A stretch of DNA of 64,000 bases from Leptobrachium leishanense (Eukaryota > Chordata > Amphibia > Anura > Megophryidae), in contig CM019069.1 of the NCBI GenBank assembly GCA_009667805.1, forward strand, positions 61,063,422 to 61,127,421. The letters run 5' to 3'. Of this stretch, positions 23,406-37,300 are shown one piece after another. Made by a program: the position numbers and the translations under genes. The stretch's first letter is position 1, and every line of letters starts with the position of its first letter. The notes beneath the pieces are model-generated. The model saw only the letters and a list, made by a program, of their open reading frames with translations, ran no database searches and was not told where the DNA came from.

Positions 23406-26400
23406 GTAAGCTTATTGCATATATTTGCACAATTCTATAGGGCAGGGCTTGACAAAGCCAGGAGCCTGGTAGCCACTGGCTCCTAGAATTTTACTCCTGG
23501 CTCCTAAATTTCCAGTTTATTTTACACCAGTCTTAGGTTTCTAAAAAAAACATCTAGTTGGCTTCAATGTTTTCTTCCTGTCTCCTACATTTAATGTAAA
23601 TATATCCAGCCCTGGTGTATGTATTTATATAGGAGGTCTGGTGGGTGTGTGTGTGTGTCTGCAGTGGGTAAATTGGACGCCCTATGACAACAGAGCAAAG
23701 AAAATAAGTAAACAAATAAAACTACCACAACGTCACAATGTACAGATGTTAACACAAATAATAAGTATATATATATCAGAGCGGCCAAAATGATATTAGA
23801 AGCAACGCTCTACACTTCTAGGCTCAAAAAAAAGTGGCTGAAAGACCACATGCACAAAAATACCTAACAGGAAAAAGCACCAGGTGATAAATAAATAGAA
23901 GCAGCTAAAATCATAATTTGGGTCAGTACAAACCAACTCCCAGATGCAGATGCAAGGTTCCCAACGTTTCGGCGAGGATTCGCCTTTATCAAGTTATACC
24001 TTGATAAAGGCGAATCCTCGCCGAAACGTTGGCTCCTAACTTTTGTAGCTGGCTTCTAGATTCAAAGCAAATTTGTCAAGCCCTGCTAGGGGATATGATA
24101 CTGAGACGACAGGTTTTGAGAACCTGCATATTTTTCTGTGTTCTAGCAAAGGGTATGTATAAGCTAAAGACAAATAGTTTGTATTACCCGAGTGCCCCAC
24201 TTTTAGAATTTCTCAGTGTTTGTTATGCACCTACAATATCTCTCGGTTGTGGCCACCAGAGATTTGTCACACTATTATTATGCTATGTCCACTCTTCCAA
24301 CATTCTTTCTATAGACGGCAAGCTTTTCCGGTAGGTGATGGAGATCTGTGAGCTGTATGTATGCGATGTGTGTGACATGTTGTATTTTAATGTATGTTGG
24401 CTGTGTGTCTTGGCTCTCTGTTGTGTTCTCTACCCAACAGTTTGTCTATATCTGTGTGCATACATATTATCCATGTGTGTGTCTGTTCCAGTCACGCAAA
24501 CCTACAATCGTACAGAGATACACTTGCACAGATGCAAACTCTGAAACTCAGACACACTCATACACACCCACATTCATTTTTCACGCATTGAAACATTTAC
24601 GGATATATTCTATATTAGTTTGTGCATTTTACACTGTCCTGTTTGTCATTGGAATAGAGAGACTTTGACCTTTCCAATGACTCCTCATTTGACCTTTTTA
24701 GGTGTATGCAACCAGATACAAGGGCCCAAATGATTACAGTGGGATTGCAGCTCGGCGGGCACATGCCTGCCCCTGAATCCTCCAGTGCTTCCACCCAGGC
24801 CCTGAATCCGCTCTGTGTTAAACCCCATACCTCAAATTAGTCTCTTTTCAATCCCCTATATCAGTGGTTCCTAACCGCAGTCATCAGCCAGGCCAGATTT
24901 TAAGGATTCCCTTGGGGAAATGCAGACTGAATCCTGCAATCACTGAGCAGCAAATCATATCGGCTGTGCTGTGCTTCAGATATCTGCAAACCTGGCCTGT
25001 TAGGGGGACCTGAGGACCAGGTTTGGGAACCACTGATCTAGATCAGTGTTTCACAATTCCAGTCCTCAGGACCCACTAACAGGTCAGCTTTTAAGGATCA
25101 CCTTGGGGAAATGCAGACTGAATCCTGCAATCACTGAGCAGCAAATCATATCACCTGTGTTATGCTTCAGATATCTGGTAAACCTGGCCTGTCAGGCTGG
25201 GGTCAGACGAGCGCTTTGCAAAGCGGAAGGAACGTCCGTGAAAGTGGACGTTCCATCCACTCTGACACCTCCTGGCCACTACCTTGAGCTCAGTTAGTGC
25301 ACTCAGCACTGCAAGGCTTGATCCTTCTATGGAGGATCTCGCTTTGCAGCCCCGTCAAATATGCGTTGTAGTGCTTCGACATGGAGGCTTTCAGAACGTC
25401 CACAGCATGCCCGCTGTAGCGTGCGCAATTTGTGCACGCTCTACAGTTGTGGCCAGTCCCGTCAGAATGCAACGACGGGAGGCACGTCAGTACAGGCACA
25501 CATAGTACACTCGTCTGACCCTGGCCTTAGGAGTATTTGAAGATCAGGGTTGGGAGGAGCTGCTACATAGACCCAAATCATTGTCCTTACTCCACCTCCC
25601 CTCCAGAACCCCTGATTCATTCCATAAGTTCTCTATCCCTATCATGTGCCAGATGATGGAGGCCAGGAAGCCCCCAGCAATATGCAGCCACTCTGTTCCC
25701 CTTGAAGCATGCATGGAAACTAGCTACCCTCCTATTGTGGAGACTGAGCAATTTAGGCAATGGCCATGTGGAATCGGTGCCTCAAATTGCACAGTCAAGA
25801 TTAGGAAACCAGCCTCTGTGTTGCTTTATGTGAATGCCTCCCAACAGTAAGTCACCAGCAAGCTTTGTATTGTATAAAGTAATTTTCATGTATAATTATA
25901 AGTGCTTACTAAATGCGATCTACAATTTCTATGACAGTTCTTGGTTTGGAAAGAGGAGACCAGAGGACCATGTGTTCCAATGACTTTGATATGCTAAACC
26001 ACCTGCTAACCGAGGTAAGACTCATAAACCGTTTCCAACCCCCTTTTATCTGGTGCACAAATTGTTAATGAAGTTATTTGGGTTTCCTTATAGGGGTTTA
26101 TTCACTAACCACCGTAGTTTACCGTTGACGTAACCAGAATAAACATTGTAATCCCAGAAGGAAATTCAGACAGCAGCAGGTGAAGCTTCTCTTGCCGCTC
26201 TCTGAATTTGCCTCTTGGGATCTCTGAAGTTTATTGTCGTGTCAAGGACAATGACATTTACCTTTGTGTTCAACTACGGTGGTGAGTGATCAACCCTGAT
26301 AGTCACATAGTAATATAGCTTGACCCAAATCAGATTTTCACTCTCCGTAATTGTATATGGTCAAAAAGAGGAAAGGATCCCTGGAGTGCTTTTGGATGAC

Positions 26401-28338
26401 AACTAACCCCCCCCCCCCCCATATTCTTTGATTTCTTGTGATGTCTACTTTCTGGGAGAGACTGTTTGAGACCCGTAGGGATTTTAGGATACACACCCCT
26501 TTTTTTTTTTCTTTTTGAGTGTGGGAACATGGGTTGACCCAGGAGCGCCACTGGTTTGGCTACCATGGCTCTGTCCATTCCTGTTTGCCCTGGGTCTCCC
26601 GGCCACATAACCCCCTTCAGTGGCCTCCGGTCTCCTGCCAGGGCCCTGGAGTGTGCCAGGAATGTCACCCCAAATAGGGCAGTTCTCTGCTCCTTTTTTC
26701 TCCCCTTCCCTATTGTTGGGGGGGGGGGTTTACCTCTCCTTTCCTGGAACCACTTGATTCAGTTATTTGGGTCTCTTTTTGTTTTTGTGGTTTTTTTTTT
26801 TTTTTTTTTTTTTTTGCTGATGTCCGTTTGTTCGCATATTGCTGTACTATCAGGGTTATTCAAAGAGCTCTGAATGGCTGGAGAAAGGTAACCGCTGAAA
26901 ATCAGCGTTCGGTTACATTTCTTGGCCATTCGGCTATTCAGAGTGAGAGCAGGCAATACGCCAAATCCTGGCGAATTGCCTTCACATTCGGTGCCTGTTC
27001 GAGGGCAGTGAAATCCCCATAAAAAAGCACTGCTTCAGCTATTCAGAGAACACAAACCAGCAGTGAAAGGTTCCTGAATTGCCCTGCCATTCGGTGGTTT
27101 CATTCGACAGGTTTATTCAGGCGAATCCCATAGGCTTCAATGTTAAAAATATTCCCGTTTTAATTCAATATCTAATAAACCGTTCATAATAAAATTCTGC
27201 AGTAAAAAGTCTCCTTATTTCTAGATTTTTTTTAGGATATCTTAAGCTTTTTTCTGGATTTTTTTTAACTTATTTTTCTGTAACAGCCCATGTAAATTTC
27301 AGACATTTTCACTCAGTAGTTTCTTTGCAAACAGCGTTTCACTTTTCAAACATTCAAGCAAACTCTTGCTAATTTATTCACTGCCTTCTGCGGTGTCGGC
27401 TTTTTCCGGAGGCTTCGCTGAGTGTGATCGGCTCCTGCTCGGGTTTTTCCAGCGTCTTCGACGGGTTAATCCAGATGTTTTTTACGGTTTTTCGGCGTGC
27501 ATTCGCCGGGTTTTCACCAGGTTTTCACCAGGTTTTCAGCGGGTTTTCGGCAGCTTTTCCCTTCACTTCGACAGCCCTGTGGTGCTTGCTGAATACTCCG
27601 CAGGGTCGCCGAAATGGGAAAGCCGATTTGCACCGACTTGAAGAGAACGAAAAGTCACCGAACGTGCGGTGACTTTTCGATTCTCTTTGAATAACCCTGT
27701 ATATGCTTGTTCTTTTTTTTTTCTTTCCCTGATGAGTATTTTTGTGACTGACGGGCCCTGTGATGCTGCTATTCCTTACTATCTGTTGTATTGATGACAG
27801 TCTCTCAAAATATTTTTTTTATATATAATTTCTTCATGATTCCATAACGTCAATCAAATATCTGGTTGGGGCAGCAAGGTGCTTTCACCTATTCATGCTA
27901 GTGATGACATATTCTCTTCCAGCGCCCGTGTCACATATGTTACACACTCTATAACTCTAGCAGGCAACATTTCTTATCGCACAATAACAAAATGTTCACT
28001 TTTTTTACATTTGGATTCTTTTTTTTTTATTTAAAAGATTCAGATTTCATAAGTGAAAAGTCTGATGTTCCAGAGTCTCATTTCAATGTATTGTATGCGA
28101 CTTGGGTGATTATTGACGACTTTTTAGTATTGTTTTTTCTCGGCTGTCACCTGCTTTACTTTCACCTTTGACTAGAAATTTGCAATAAAAATCCAAGGGC
28201 TATATTTCAACCCTGGTGTAAACTTATGATCTCCATAGAAGTTATTGGCTCGGGGAATTTTACATCTCTGGTTACGTTCACCCCACGGTTGGAATAGGGC
28301 CTCGTGTGTCTGTGTGCTCTGTACCTATTTAGACAAAA

Positions 28339-28372
<34 letters not shown>

Positions 28373-31300
28373 TTCAAACTAGCAGATATTTTCCCTGATT
28401 GCACTAGGTGTGATGCAGTGTGTTTGTTGTGTTTTCGTGGGCAGAGAGACGAGCAGCTGAAGCTGGCAGGTCGCATTGGACATGCGCTGTTGAACGCAAG
28501 ACACATTTTAAGAGAGAAGATTGAGTCTTTGGAGGAAAACCTTGCACAAGCTCTGGATCAAGTAAACATTTTTCTTTATTACTTTAATTGTAATTTCATA
28601 TTCAATTAACCTATCCATGGTAGTTAAGTAACATGGTTTGTAAAAAAAACATAAACATGTATACACGCTAACCTGGTTTCAATCCTATGTATCCGACCGA
28701 TGGCAATATGTGTCCATTTCTGGCAGCTCCTCCCTCCCCCTCCCAGTCACATGCGGTGTACCCCAAGGCTCAATACTCGGCCCCCTGCTATTCACGATAT
28801 TCATAAATGATCTGCCTAACATCTGCAAATCCTCAACTGTACACATGTACGCAGACGACACCGTAACCTATACCAGCAAACCAAATCTCCCAAAGTGGAT
28901 CAAACACAGCAAACTTTTTCTAAATACTGACAAAACTGTTACAATGCTCTTTGGAACAACACCTAAACTACATAAATTGCAAACTCCCCATCTACATGTC
29001 AGGACAAGATCAAGTGGCACGCTGACTACAGTCACTTCTCTCAAATATCTAGGTATGTTGTTAGACCAAAATCTATCCTTTAGCCCCCACATCCAAAAAC
29101 TCTCGTCTAAACTTTACCCCAAACTAGGTGCCCTGTACAGAAACAAATCCTGCCTGAGCCCCACGGTAAGAAAGCAGATTGTACAACAAATGCTCATGCC
29201 GGCTATTGATTAGAGATGTAGTGTATGCAGCTGCCCCGCAAACACATCTTCAGAAACTTACTACATTGTAGTGCAAAGTGGCAGAATGAGTTATACAATG
29301 TAACTACATGACCCACCATTGTGACATGTTAAAAGAACTAAACTGGCCGTTGCTGGAATCTAGACGCACCCTTCACCTTTCCAACCTGGTGTTTAAGAGC
29401 TTTTCTGGGAAGCTGCCACCCTACCTGAATAGTCTGCTTCCCCTAGCAGTTCCCTCATCCTATAACCTCCGATCCAGGACCAGCACCTTACTTGCAATAC
29501 CACAATACAAAAAGAAAGTGTCTCGATCCTCATTTTCCTATAGAGCACCACAAATATGGAATAACCTCCCAGTCGCCATCAAATCTTCCCCCAGTCTTAA
29601 GTCATTCAAGAGCTCCTATTAACATACCTCAATACAGAATGCACCTGTAAACATGTAACATAATGACTATTTCCTACATATTTATTTTCTGTGTTAATCT
29701 GTATATTTGTGTTTTTAATATCTTGCGTTTATTACTTTGTATTTCTGTAACATTTCAATGTTCTTGAACCCCAGGACATACTTGAAAATGAGAGAAATCT
29801 CAATGTATCCTTCCTGGTAAAATACTTTATAAATAAATATTGATACACTGTATGACAAAGAGTATTGGGACACCTGACCATTAAACCAACAGGGGGCACT
29901 ATTCCAATGTTCACGCTAACATGGAGATACTATCGGGTACAATTTGCACTTGCAGATTTTACTTTAGCGTCCCCGTGTTAGCATGGTATTCCGGGGCAGG
30001 CACTAGCTGAGCACCTCTCTCCCTGGAATGCTGTGCTAACCACAGTGATATTCACGGTAGCGCTTCCACACCGCCTCGAGTATTACCTCCTGGAGTCCAC
30101 AGGACTCCATGGAGAGTTGCGTTCCGGACCGGCAGCTCTGCGCAATCTCTCTCTCGCAAGATCGCACAGCGCCGTGGAGAGAGACTGAGAACTATTTGTT
30201 CCCAGTCTCATCCTGCTCACAGCCAGACGAAGTGACAGATCGGGCCAACCTTTTCGCTGTGGGTTGAGCGGTGAGTATGGGATTTAATGGGGGGGGCTTA
30301 AGGGGTTGTTAAATGACTTTGCTTTTGTAGAATCCTTTAGCACCAGCTTTTAGGTGGTGCTAAAATTTGGGCTTGCGTGTCCCGACTGTAATTTGCACCT
30401 GCACTTTGTAATACCTAACTTATCGAACCACTAATGTATGTTGCACTCCTCATGTTGAGTATAGACTGCGCAAAGTACAGTAAGCAAGCACAAAAATCGA
30501 TGCACAAACGCTTACATATCAAGGAGTTACATTAGCGCCTACTATGGAATAGAGCCTTTTAAGACCTGCCAGTGGAAATACATAGACATATATATGGAGC
30601 TAGTCTAGGAAGGCTTTCCACAAGATTTTGGAATGTTTCTGTGGGAATTTTTGCCCATTCATCCAGGAGAGCATTTTTAAGGTCACTCACTGATTTTGGA
30701 CGTGAGGGCCTGGCTCACAAATTTTCCATTCCAGTTTATCCCAAAGCTGTTGGAGGGGGTTGAGGTCAAGGCACTGTGCAGCCATTCAAGTTCTGTCACC
30801 CCAAACCCATCCAAACATGTCTTTACGGACCTTGCATTGTCCACTTGCGCACTTTCATAATGGAATAGAAAAGGAGGTCTTCAGAACGAGCCAAAATTTT
30901 TTTATATTTTAAAAATGTGTGTAAATGCAGACTGCACTGGTAGGTGCGCGATTTTATACTCCTGTGGCAATGGGTCTGATTGAAACGCCCAAATTCAATA
31001 ATTAAGAGGTGTGTGCCAATACTTTTGTCCTTATAGTGTAGTTGTAGCTGTACACAAGCATTTCAGGTCGCAAAACTGAAAATATAGTGTAAAGAAGGCG
31101 CCAATAGTTGACTTCTGCATGGGTTTTGTCTTTTTTTTAAGTAGAATTTCTTTTTTTATCCAATTATCCAGAGCAGGGAGTGAAACGCTTAATGCCTTGG
31201 TTGGTCATAAGTGCCCTCAATATAAGTAAATTCATTTTTTTGTTGTAAAAAAATTGTGATAAAACCAGTAGCAAGCTCAGCAAAATGCTTTGGGGTTTTG

Positions 31301-34300
31301 GTTTTTCAAAGAGTCATCTAATGCAGTTTGACTGTTTCCCCTGTGAAAATATTCAAGAACAAAAGTGTCGATTATGTGACGTTTGTTCTTGGATGCTTCA
31401 TGCCCAATGAGATTCCAGCGTGAGTGACTGTAAATCAATGGCAATCTACTGCTTGATACAGTCAGGGCCGGTGTTAGAGTATTTTGCACCTTAGGCAAGA
31501 CCAGCTACTTGTGCACACCCCCCCCCATAAAAAACTGTCAACTGTTGAAAAGCAGGGGGGACACTGTACACGGGGGTCACACGTGGTCGTTCGGTGCCCA
31601 TCTTACCCCTCCACTAGTCGAGCATGGGATCAATCTGTGCCTCTTTCTTTATCTGCCTCTTTCTTTTCTTCTGTCTGCCTATTTTTTTTCTTTCTTTCCT
31701 CTGTGCCTCTATCTTCTGTGCCTCTTTTTTCATTCTCCCTTTCTTTCGTGCCTTTCTTTTTTCTTCTTCTGTGCCTTTCTTTCACCTGATTCTTGTGGTG
31801 CCCGCACGTTATCTGGTGGTGCCTGAGCGTCCCCATAAGATGTCCACCTTTTGCGCTGCTAGCGGGGGTCCGCTTTGCGAGTCGCCACTGCGGCTACACA
31901 AGCAAACAATGAGGAAGGGGTACAATAATGGAACCCGGGTTGGGGCCGGCTGCGCCCCTAGGTGGCAGTGCGCCCTAGGCAGTTGCCTAGTGGAAGCACC
32001 GGCCCTGGATACAGTGGTCTTTACTTCTTTATATGGCGCTTCTCTCTGCTGCTTTTAGGCACAGAAAATGTATTTTGATGCCAACTTTTATCAGTTTCGA
32101 CCATATCATTCTACTCTAGTAGTATAATAGCTTCTTGTGTTGTTGAATGTATGGCCATTTATAGTCAGATTATTTATCTATTTCATATTTATTGTACTAC
32201 AGTACATACTTCACATTCTTCTGCACAGCTGTATGTTTTATCCTGTCCTATTCCAGCCTTACAATCATTATCGATTGCATTTTATTGCCTTATATTAAGC
32301 TGTATCATATTTCTTATCACATACAGTTGAGCGTCATATTCTCTTATCGGTCCGTGTCCACCTACCAGAAAATCATTGTGTCGTATGATTATTGTCTTGT
32401 ATAACTTTGAAGTGTTATATCAGAAGTGAACTGTTTACTGTTGTGTAACAAGAAATTTTCAACCTCTAGCCTTTTTTTCCCTTCTCTGGCAATACATTGA
32501 CCAAACTATTGTTGCACGTCAACAGGTTAATCAGCTCCGGCACGAACTAAATACGAGAAATGCCTTGCTCCGAGCGGTCTCCACCGATGCCGAGGACAGT
32601 GAGTCATTTGAAACAGATTCCAGTTGCTCCACTCCATTGCGCCCCAATGACTCCTTTATCCTCACGCATGGCCTGCTCCACCTGGATAACTTACACGGGA
32701 GACGACAAGAACTGGAGGAGGAGAACTCGCAGGTTGATATCTTGTAAAATCATACTCGCCTTGCCAATTTATGGTCTTTGGCCTCACTCGAACATTCTTA
32801 AACGTCTTTTATCAAAAAGGCAATTGTAAATTGTATCAAGTGATAAACGTTTTAGATAGAATAAATTTAGGTCAAAGTAGGACGTGTACAAGTGTAATAA
32901 CGACATGTTTAATGACTGCACAAAAGAGAAATTAAATGATATAATTTTAACACTATCAGGGGTCGAGGAGAAACGTGTGGGAACGCAGTTCTGTCAGTTT
33001 TTTTGCAAGAGAAACGTACTTCCCTTGGTCCCACGCTTTTTAACCTCCCTGCGGTCCAATTCTGACATATTTTGTCAGAATCGGTCCTATTTATTTTGGC
33101 CCCCCTAGCGGTATTAGTGTGGCTCGGGGGTTAACGTACAATACTGAAAGCGGTATCCCCGAGCCACACTCGGGCCGATACTTACATGTCCTGTGCTCCC
33201 TCGCTGTCCCCGCAGTCACACTGCAGCCGATCGCGATGTCACACTTACTGGTTCACTCCTCACAAGAAGAGATCCAGGCAGTGTGACGTTGCGAGCGGCT
33301 GGAGGAGACTGCGGGATCAGCGAGGGAGTGAAGGACATGTAAGTATACAGCCCGCGTGTGGCTCGGGGATACCGCTTTCGGTACAAAAAGTTAACCCCGA
33401 GCAACACTCAAGAAAACCGTCAGGGAGGTTAACGTTTTATTCAGAGGTTCAATCAGATGTTTCATTGTTACGTCACAGTGGATATATTTGTCATCATACA
33501 TTTTCCCTAAAAGTCAGCTTAATAATATTAAATATTTATATATCATTAATATTACTCTTGATAGTGGGTGTTGGGTTAAATGAGGGATATCAATGGATAA
33601 TTGGGGGCAGACAATGAGTTCCCACACTTAGGGCTATATTGCAAAGTTGTTGTTAACCACAGCTGTTGTAAACTTACCAGAGCCGTTATAGTCTGAGTTG
33701 TTAGGTTTCCAACTGCTCTGGTTTAGATAGCATCAACTTTGTAAAATTGCCCTTACTGCTTTTTTAGGTCTTGACTCTTGCTTACTACCAAATATGTACA
33801 TTAAATTGTTATTATTGGGGGGGTTGAATTAACTTTATTATGTCATAATTGGTAATAGAGGGTTGATAAATGTCAGCATAACCTACAATCCCCAGGAAAT
33901 ACTCGCACGCTGCACCTACTAGTTTTGGTGATGAGTTTGTGGAATGCCATGGAGAACCTGTCATGCGGACTTAATTCAATGCTATATAGTTTTTGATTGC
34001 GTCAAAACTGGAAGCAAAATTAAATAATAAGTGGATTTAAGATTTCAAGCACAGAGAAAAGTAGAGATGTGCATGGCTGAAATATTTGTTTTGTTTCGTT
34101 ACATTTTTAAATAATTTCATTTTTGGAATTTCGTAACTAATTTCGTTTCGTATATCGTTTCATTTTGGATCAATTTGAAATTTTGAATCGATTCGAATTT
34201 CATATATCAATTCGATAGTTGATCTCAATTCGAATTTTGGATCACTAGATAAAACCCCAATTAATCAAATTTTGCTGTTAAAAGAAAAGCTAGGGTTAAA

Positions 34301-37300
34301 TTTTAAGCTGTGTCACAGATTTAGTATTTGAGTCAAACTAAACTGAAACAAAATTAATTAGTTTCATAAAGTCCTTTGCTGACTATTACTTGTATTTTAA
34401 GTTAAGATCAATTTAATAGTTCATTTCAAATTCAATAGTTTATCAATTATTCAAAATTTTCTTTTATGATGATGACACAGTGTAAAAACTAAATAAATTC
34501 GTTATATACCATTTCGTTTAGTTTCAAATTCGTATCGAATCGATTCGGTATTCGGAAGTACTTCCGAACTACAAATTATTAAATTTCGTTCCAAATTCTG
34601 AATTTTTCAAAAACGAATGCACATCTCTAGAGAAAAGTTTTTTTTACTGTTTTTTTTTTTTTTCTTGCTGTACGGTTATTATCAATGTTGTCTATAAAAA
34701 AACGGTAAGTTTAACGGAGTCATATTTGTAGCTAGCTTTCAATGCACCTTGCTCAGAAGAGAAATCCATTTCAGTTATGTTGTATAAGTGCACCCAACTA
34801 TTTATTATGGTGACAAAGCTATGTGCTTAATAGGCAGAACGTGGGGAGGTTTCCATGGAACAATATCGCTGCAATAAATCTGTATCAACTGCGTTGTTAA
34901 TAACCTGCCAAGTTGATAAGCTCCAATGTTTTACAACTAAATATCATATTGGGCCAAAATTCCAAATGTAATCAGTTCATTCACTTTTAACGTAACCCTT
35001 TAGTAGTCTTTTTTTATGATGACGCCCGTACAGAATTATCCATCATTGGTAGCATTGCCCTACAACTGTATCAGGGTTATTCAGAGAGCGTGAAAAGCAG
35101 GCGAATGACTGGAGAATGAAAAATTCTAGGTCAAAATAGCCAAACCATAAAAATTCTCTCTTTCATCTCACTTTCCAAATCGGCTATTTTGACCTAGAAT
35201 TTTTCATTCTCCAGTCATTCTTCTGCTTTTCACGCTCTCTCTGAATAACCCTGTATGTTTCCAGGAGAAGGTGTCAACACTCTTCTTCCCTAAACATGGA
35301 AAGACAGATTCAGAGATCCATGATTGTGGCTTTTATCCAAGCCGTGTAATTCTCCAATAGAGTAAGAAATAAACTGAAGGCTAGGCTCGTCCTGGCTGCT
35401 GGACATATACTGGCTGAGAATTTTAAGTAAAAATAAAAAAACAGAAAAAAACTTTTGTGGATTTGACCACGGTCTCCCAGACAAGGGGTGATGCGATGGA
35501 GACAGACCAACGAACAGCGTTTGTACATGATACCATTCAATGCTCGTATAACATTAAAGCTGGGTGAATTTCTCGATTTTTCACAATTAAATCGAGTTTG
35601 AAGTCCACCTCAATTTTAGGCTGAGTAAGCTGGATCATTTAAAGGGCCAGTACCACCAAAAAAATGAAATATCCTTATTGTGTTTATTTTATGTTGCGGA
35701 TATCTTACATGTGCTTTGTTTTTCTCTTGTATGTTTAGTTAAGAAAATATTTTACTGTATATGTGTCACTGGGTGCATCCATTGTGTGATATTTTGAGTT
35801 CTTTACTGTTCCTCCCAGCATCTTTACCTCTGTGCATCTGGAGAGCACACATGTCTGGCAGGTGTCTGCTGAACCTATATGCCCCCCCAAAAAATCCATA
35901 TTCCTTGATTTTTAGAAAACGCAAAATTGAGGTCTTCTTCAAACTCGATTTATGCAGTAAAAATGAAGGATATCGGCCAGGCCGACACAAAATGTGGAAT
36001 TTATGGTCCACTCTTTAAGGAAACTGATGTTGTTTGAATGTTATAACTGTTGCTTCTTTCTCTCTTCTCTTCTTCTCTCACTTGCTTTCTTTATCTTCTT
36101 TTCCATTTTATTCTCTCCGTTTCCATTCCACCAGTGTGCTGCATCGATTTGTTTGCAATTAACCCTTCACCTGCCCGTTTCTTTGCACATGATGACTCGC
36201 TTTCTCAGCTATCATGATTAGGCAGTTTCCTGATGTTTCAAACCAATGACTACAGGAAAGAATATTTATTTGGAACATTTTGAACAATATATACCAATAA
36301 AGATATTTTTCATTCTCTGATTTTCCCCCTTCTGAAGTCTTCCTCCAATTATATCTCATTTAATTCTCATTTGTCTTATCTTCAGAGGACTTTTTGGAGC
36401 CTCCATGTATTATATTTATTTTAACCTTGTTTCATATGTCTACGATTCTTTATAATAAAATGTATGAAAAAAACACCAATTTGAAATATTTAAAAAAAAG
36501 TAGAAGAATTCTGATATTTTAAAAATATTTTTAAAATATAGCCACTTCATTATTTTAACAAGTGATCCTTTACATACATTTGTTTTCTCCTCCGAAGGAA
36601 AGTCAAGATAGCAAGGACACTGTAACATGTGAAGAGGACGCTCAACAGCTGGTGATACATTGTATAGAGGATGAAAGTAGGCACAGAGGAAGAAAGTTTG
36701 TTATTTCTGTTGTTCTTTTCTATATCTATATGTCATATTTTTAAATTCTTTTTTTTATTTCACATTCATTTTAATCTTTTAAAATATAAACTGTACTAGG
36801 TTTTTTCTTACCTTTTCTTATAAGTATCCCCATCTTTCTTTTCATCTCAATCAGTAAAATATTTACTTAAATCCATGTGTAAATTTGCCTTATCTATCAT
36901 ATGTAACTACATGACCCACCATTGTGACATGTTAAAAGAACTAAACTGGCCATCACTGGAATCTAGACGCACCCTTCACCTTTCCAACCTGGTGTTTAAG
37001 AGCTTTTCTGGGAAGCTGCCACCCTACCTGAATAGGCTGCTTCCCCCAGCAGTTCCCTCATCCTATAACCTCCGATCCAGGACCAGCACCTTACTTGCAA
37101 TACCACAATACAAAAAGAAAGTGTCTCGATCCTCATTTTCCTACAGAGCACTGCAATTATGGAATAACCTCCCAGACGCCATCAAATCTTCCCCAGTCTA
37201 AAGTCACTCGAGCTCCCTATTAACATGCCTCAATACAGAATGCACCTGTAAACATGTAACATAATGACTATTTCCTACATATTTATTTTCTGGAAAGAGA

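Larger units (their letters stand above)
32733..36597 (+). other. Gene B intron rich in MITEs
   Basis: No coding signal. It holds a piggyBac-like element (33044-33428), a foldback repeat at 33634-33760 (relatives 38780-38905 and 44148-44248), a hAT MITE (34062-34629), a hairpin MITE (35072-35253) and a dispersed repeat at 35640-35830. Confidence 0.6.

Noticed and set aside
27366..27672. Two ORFs with FSPGFHQVF repeats
   Set aside because: Inside the foldback MITE 26848-27700; the pattern comes from repeated GGTTTTCACCA.
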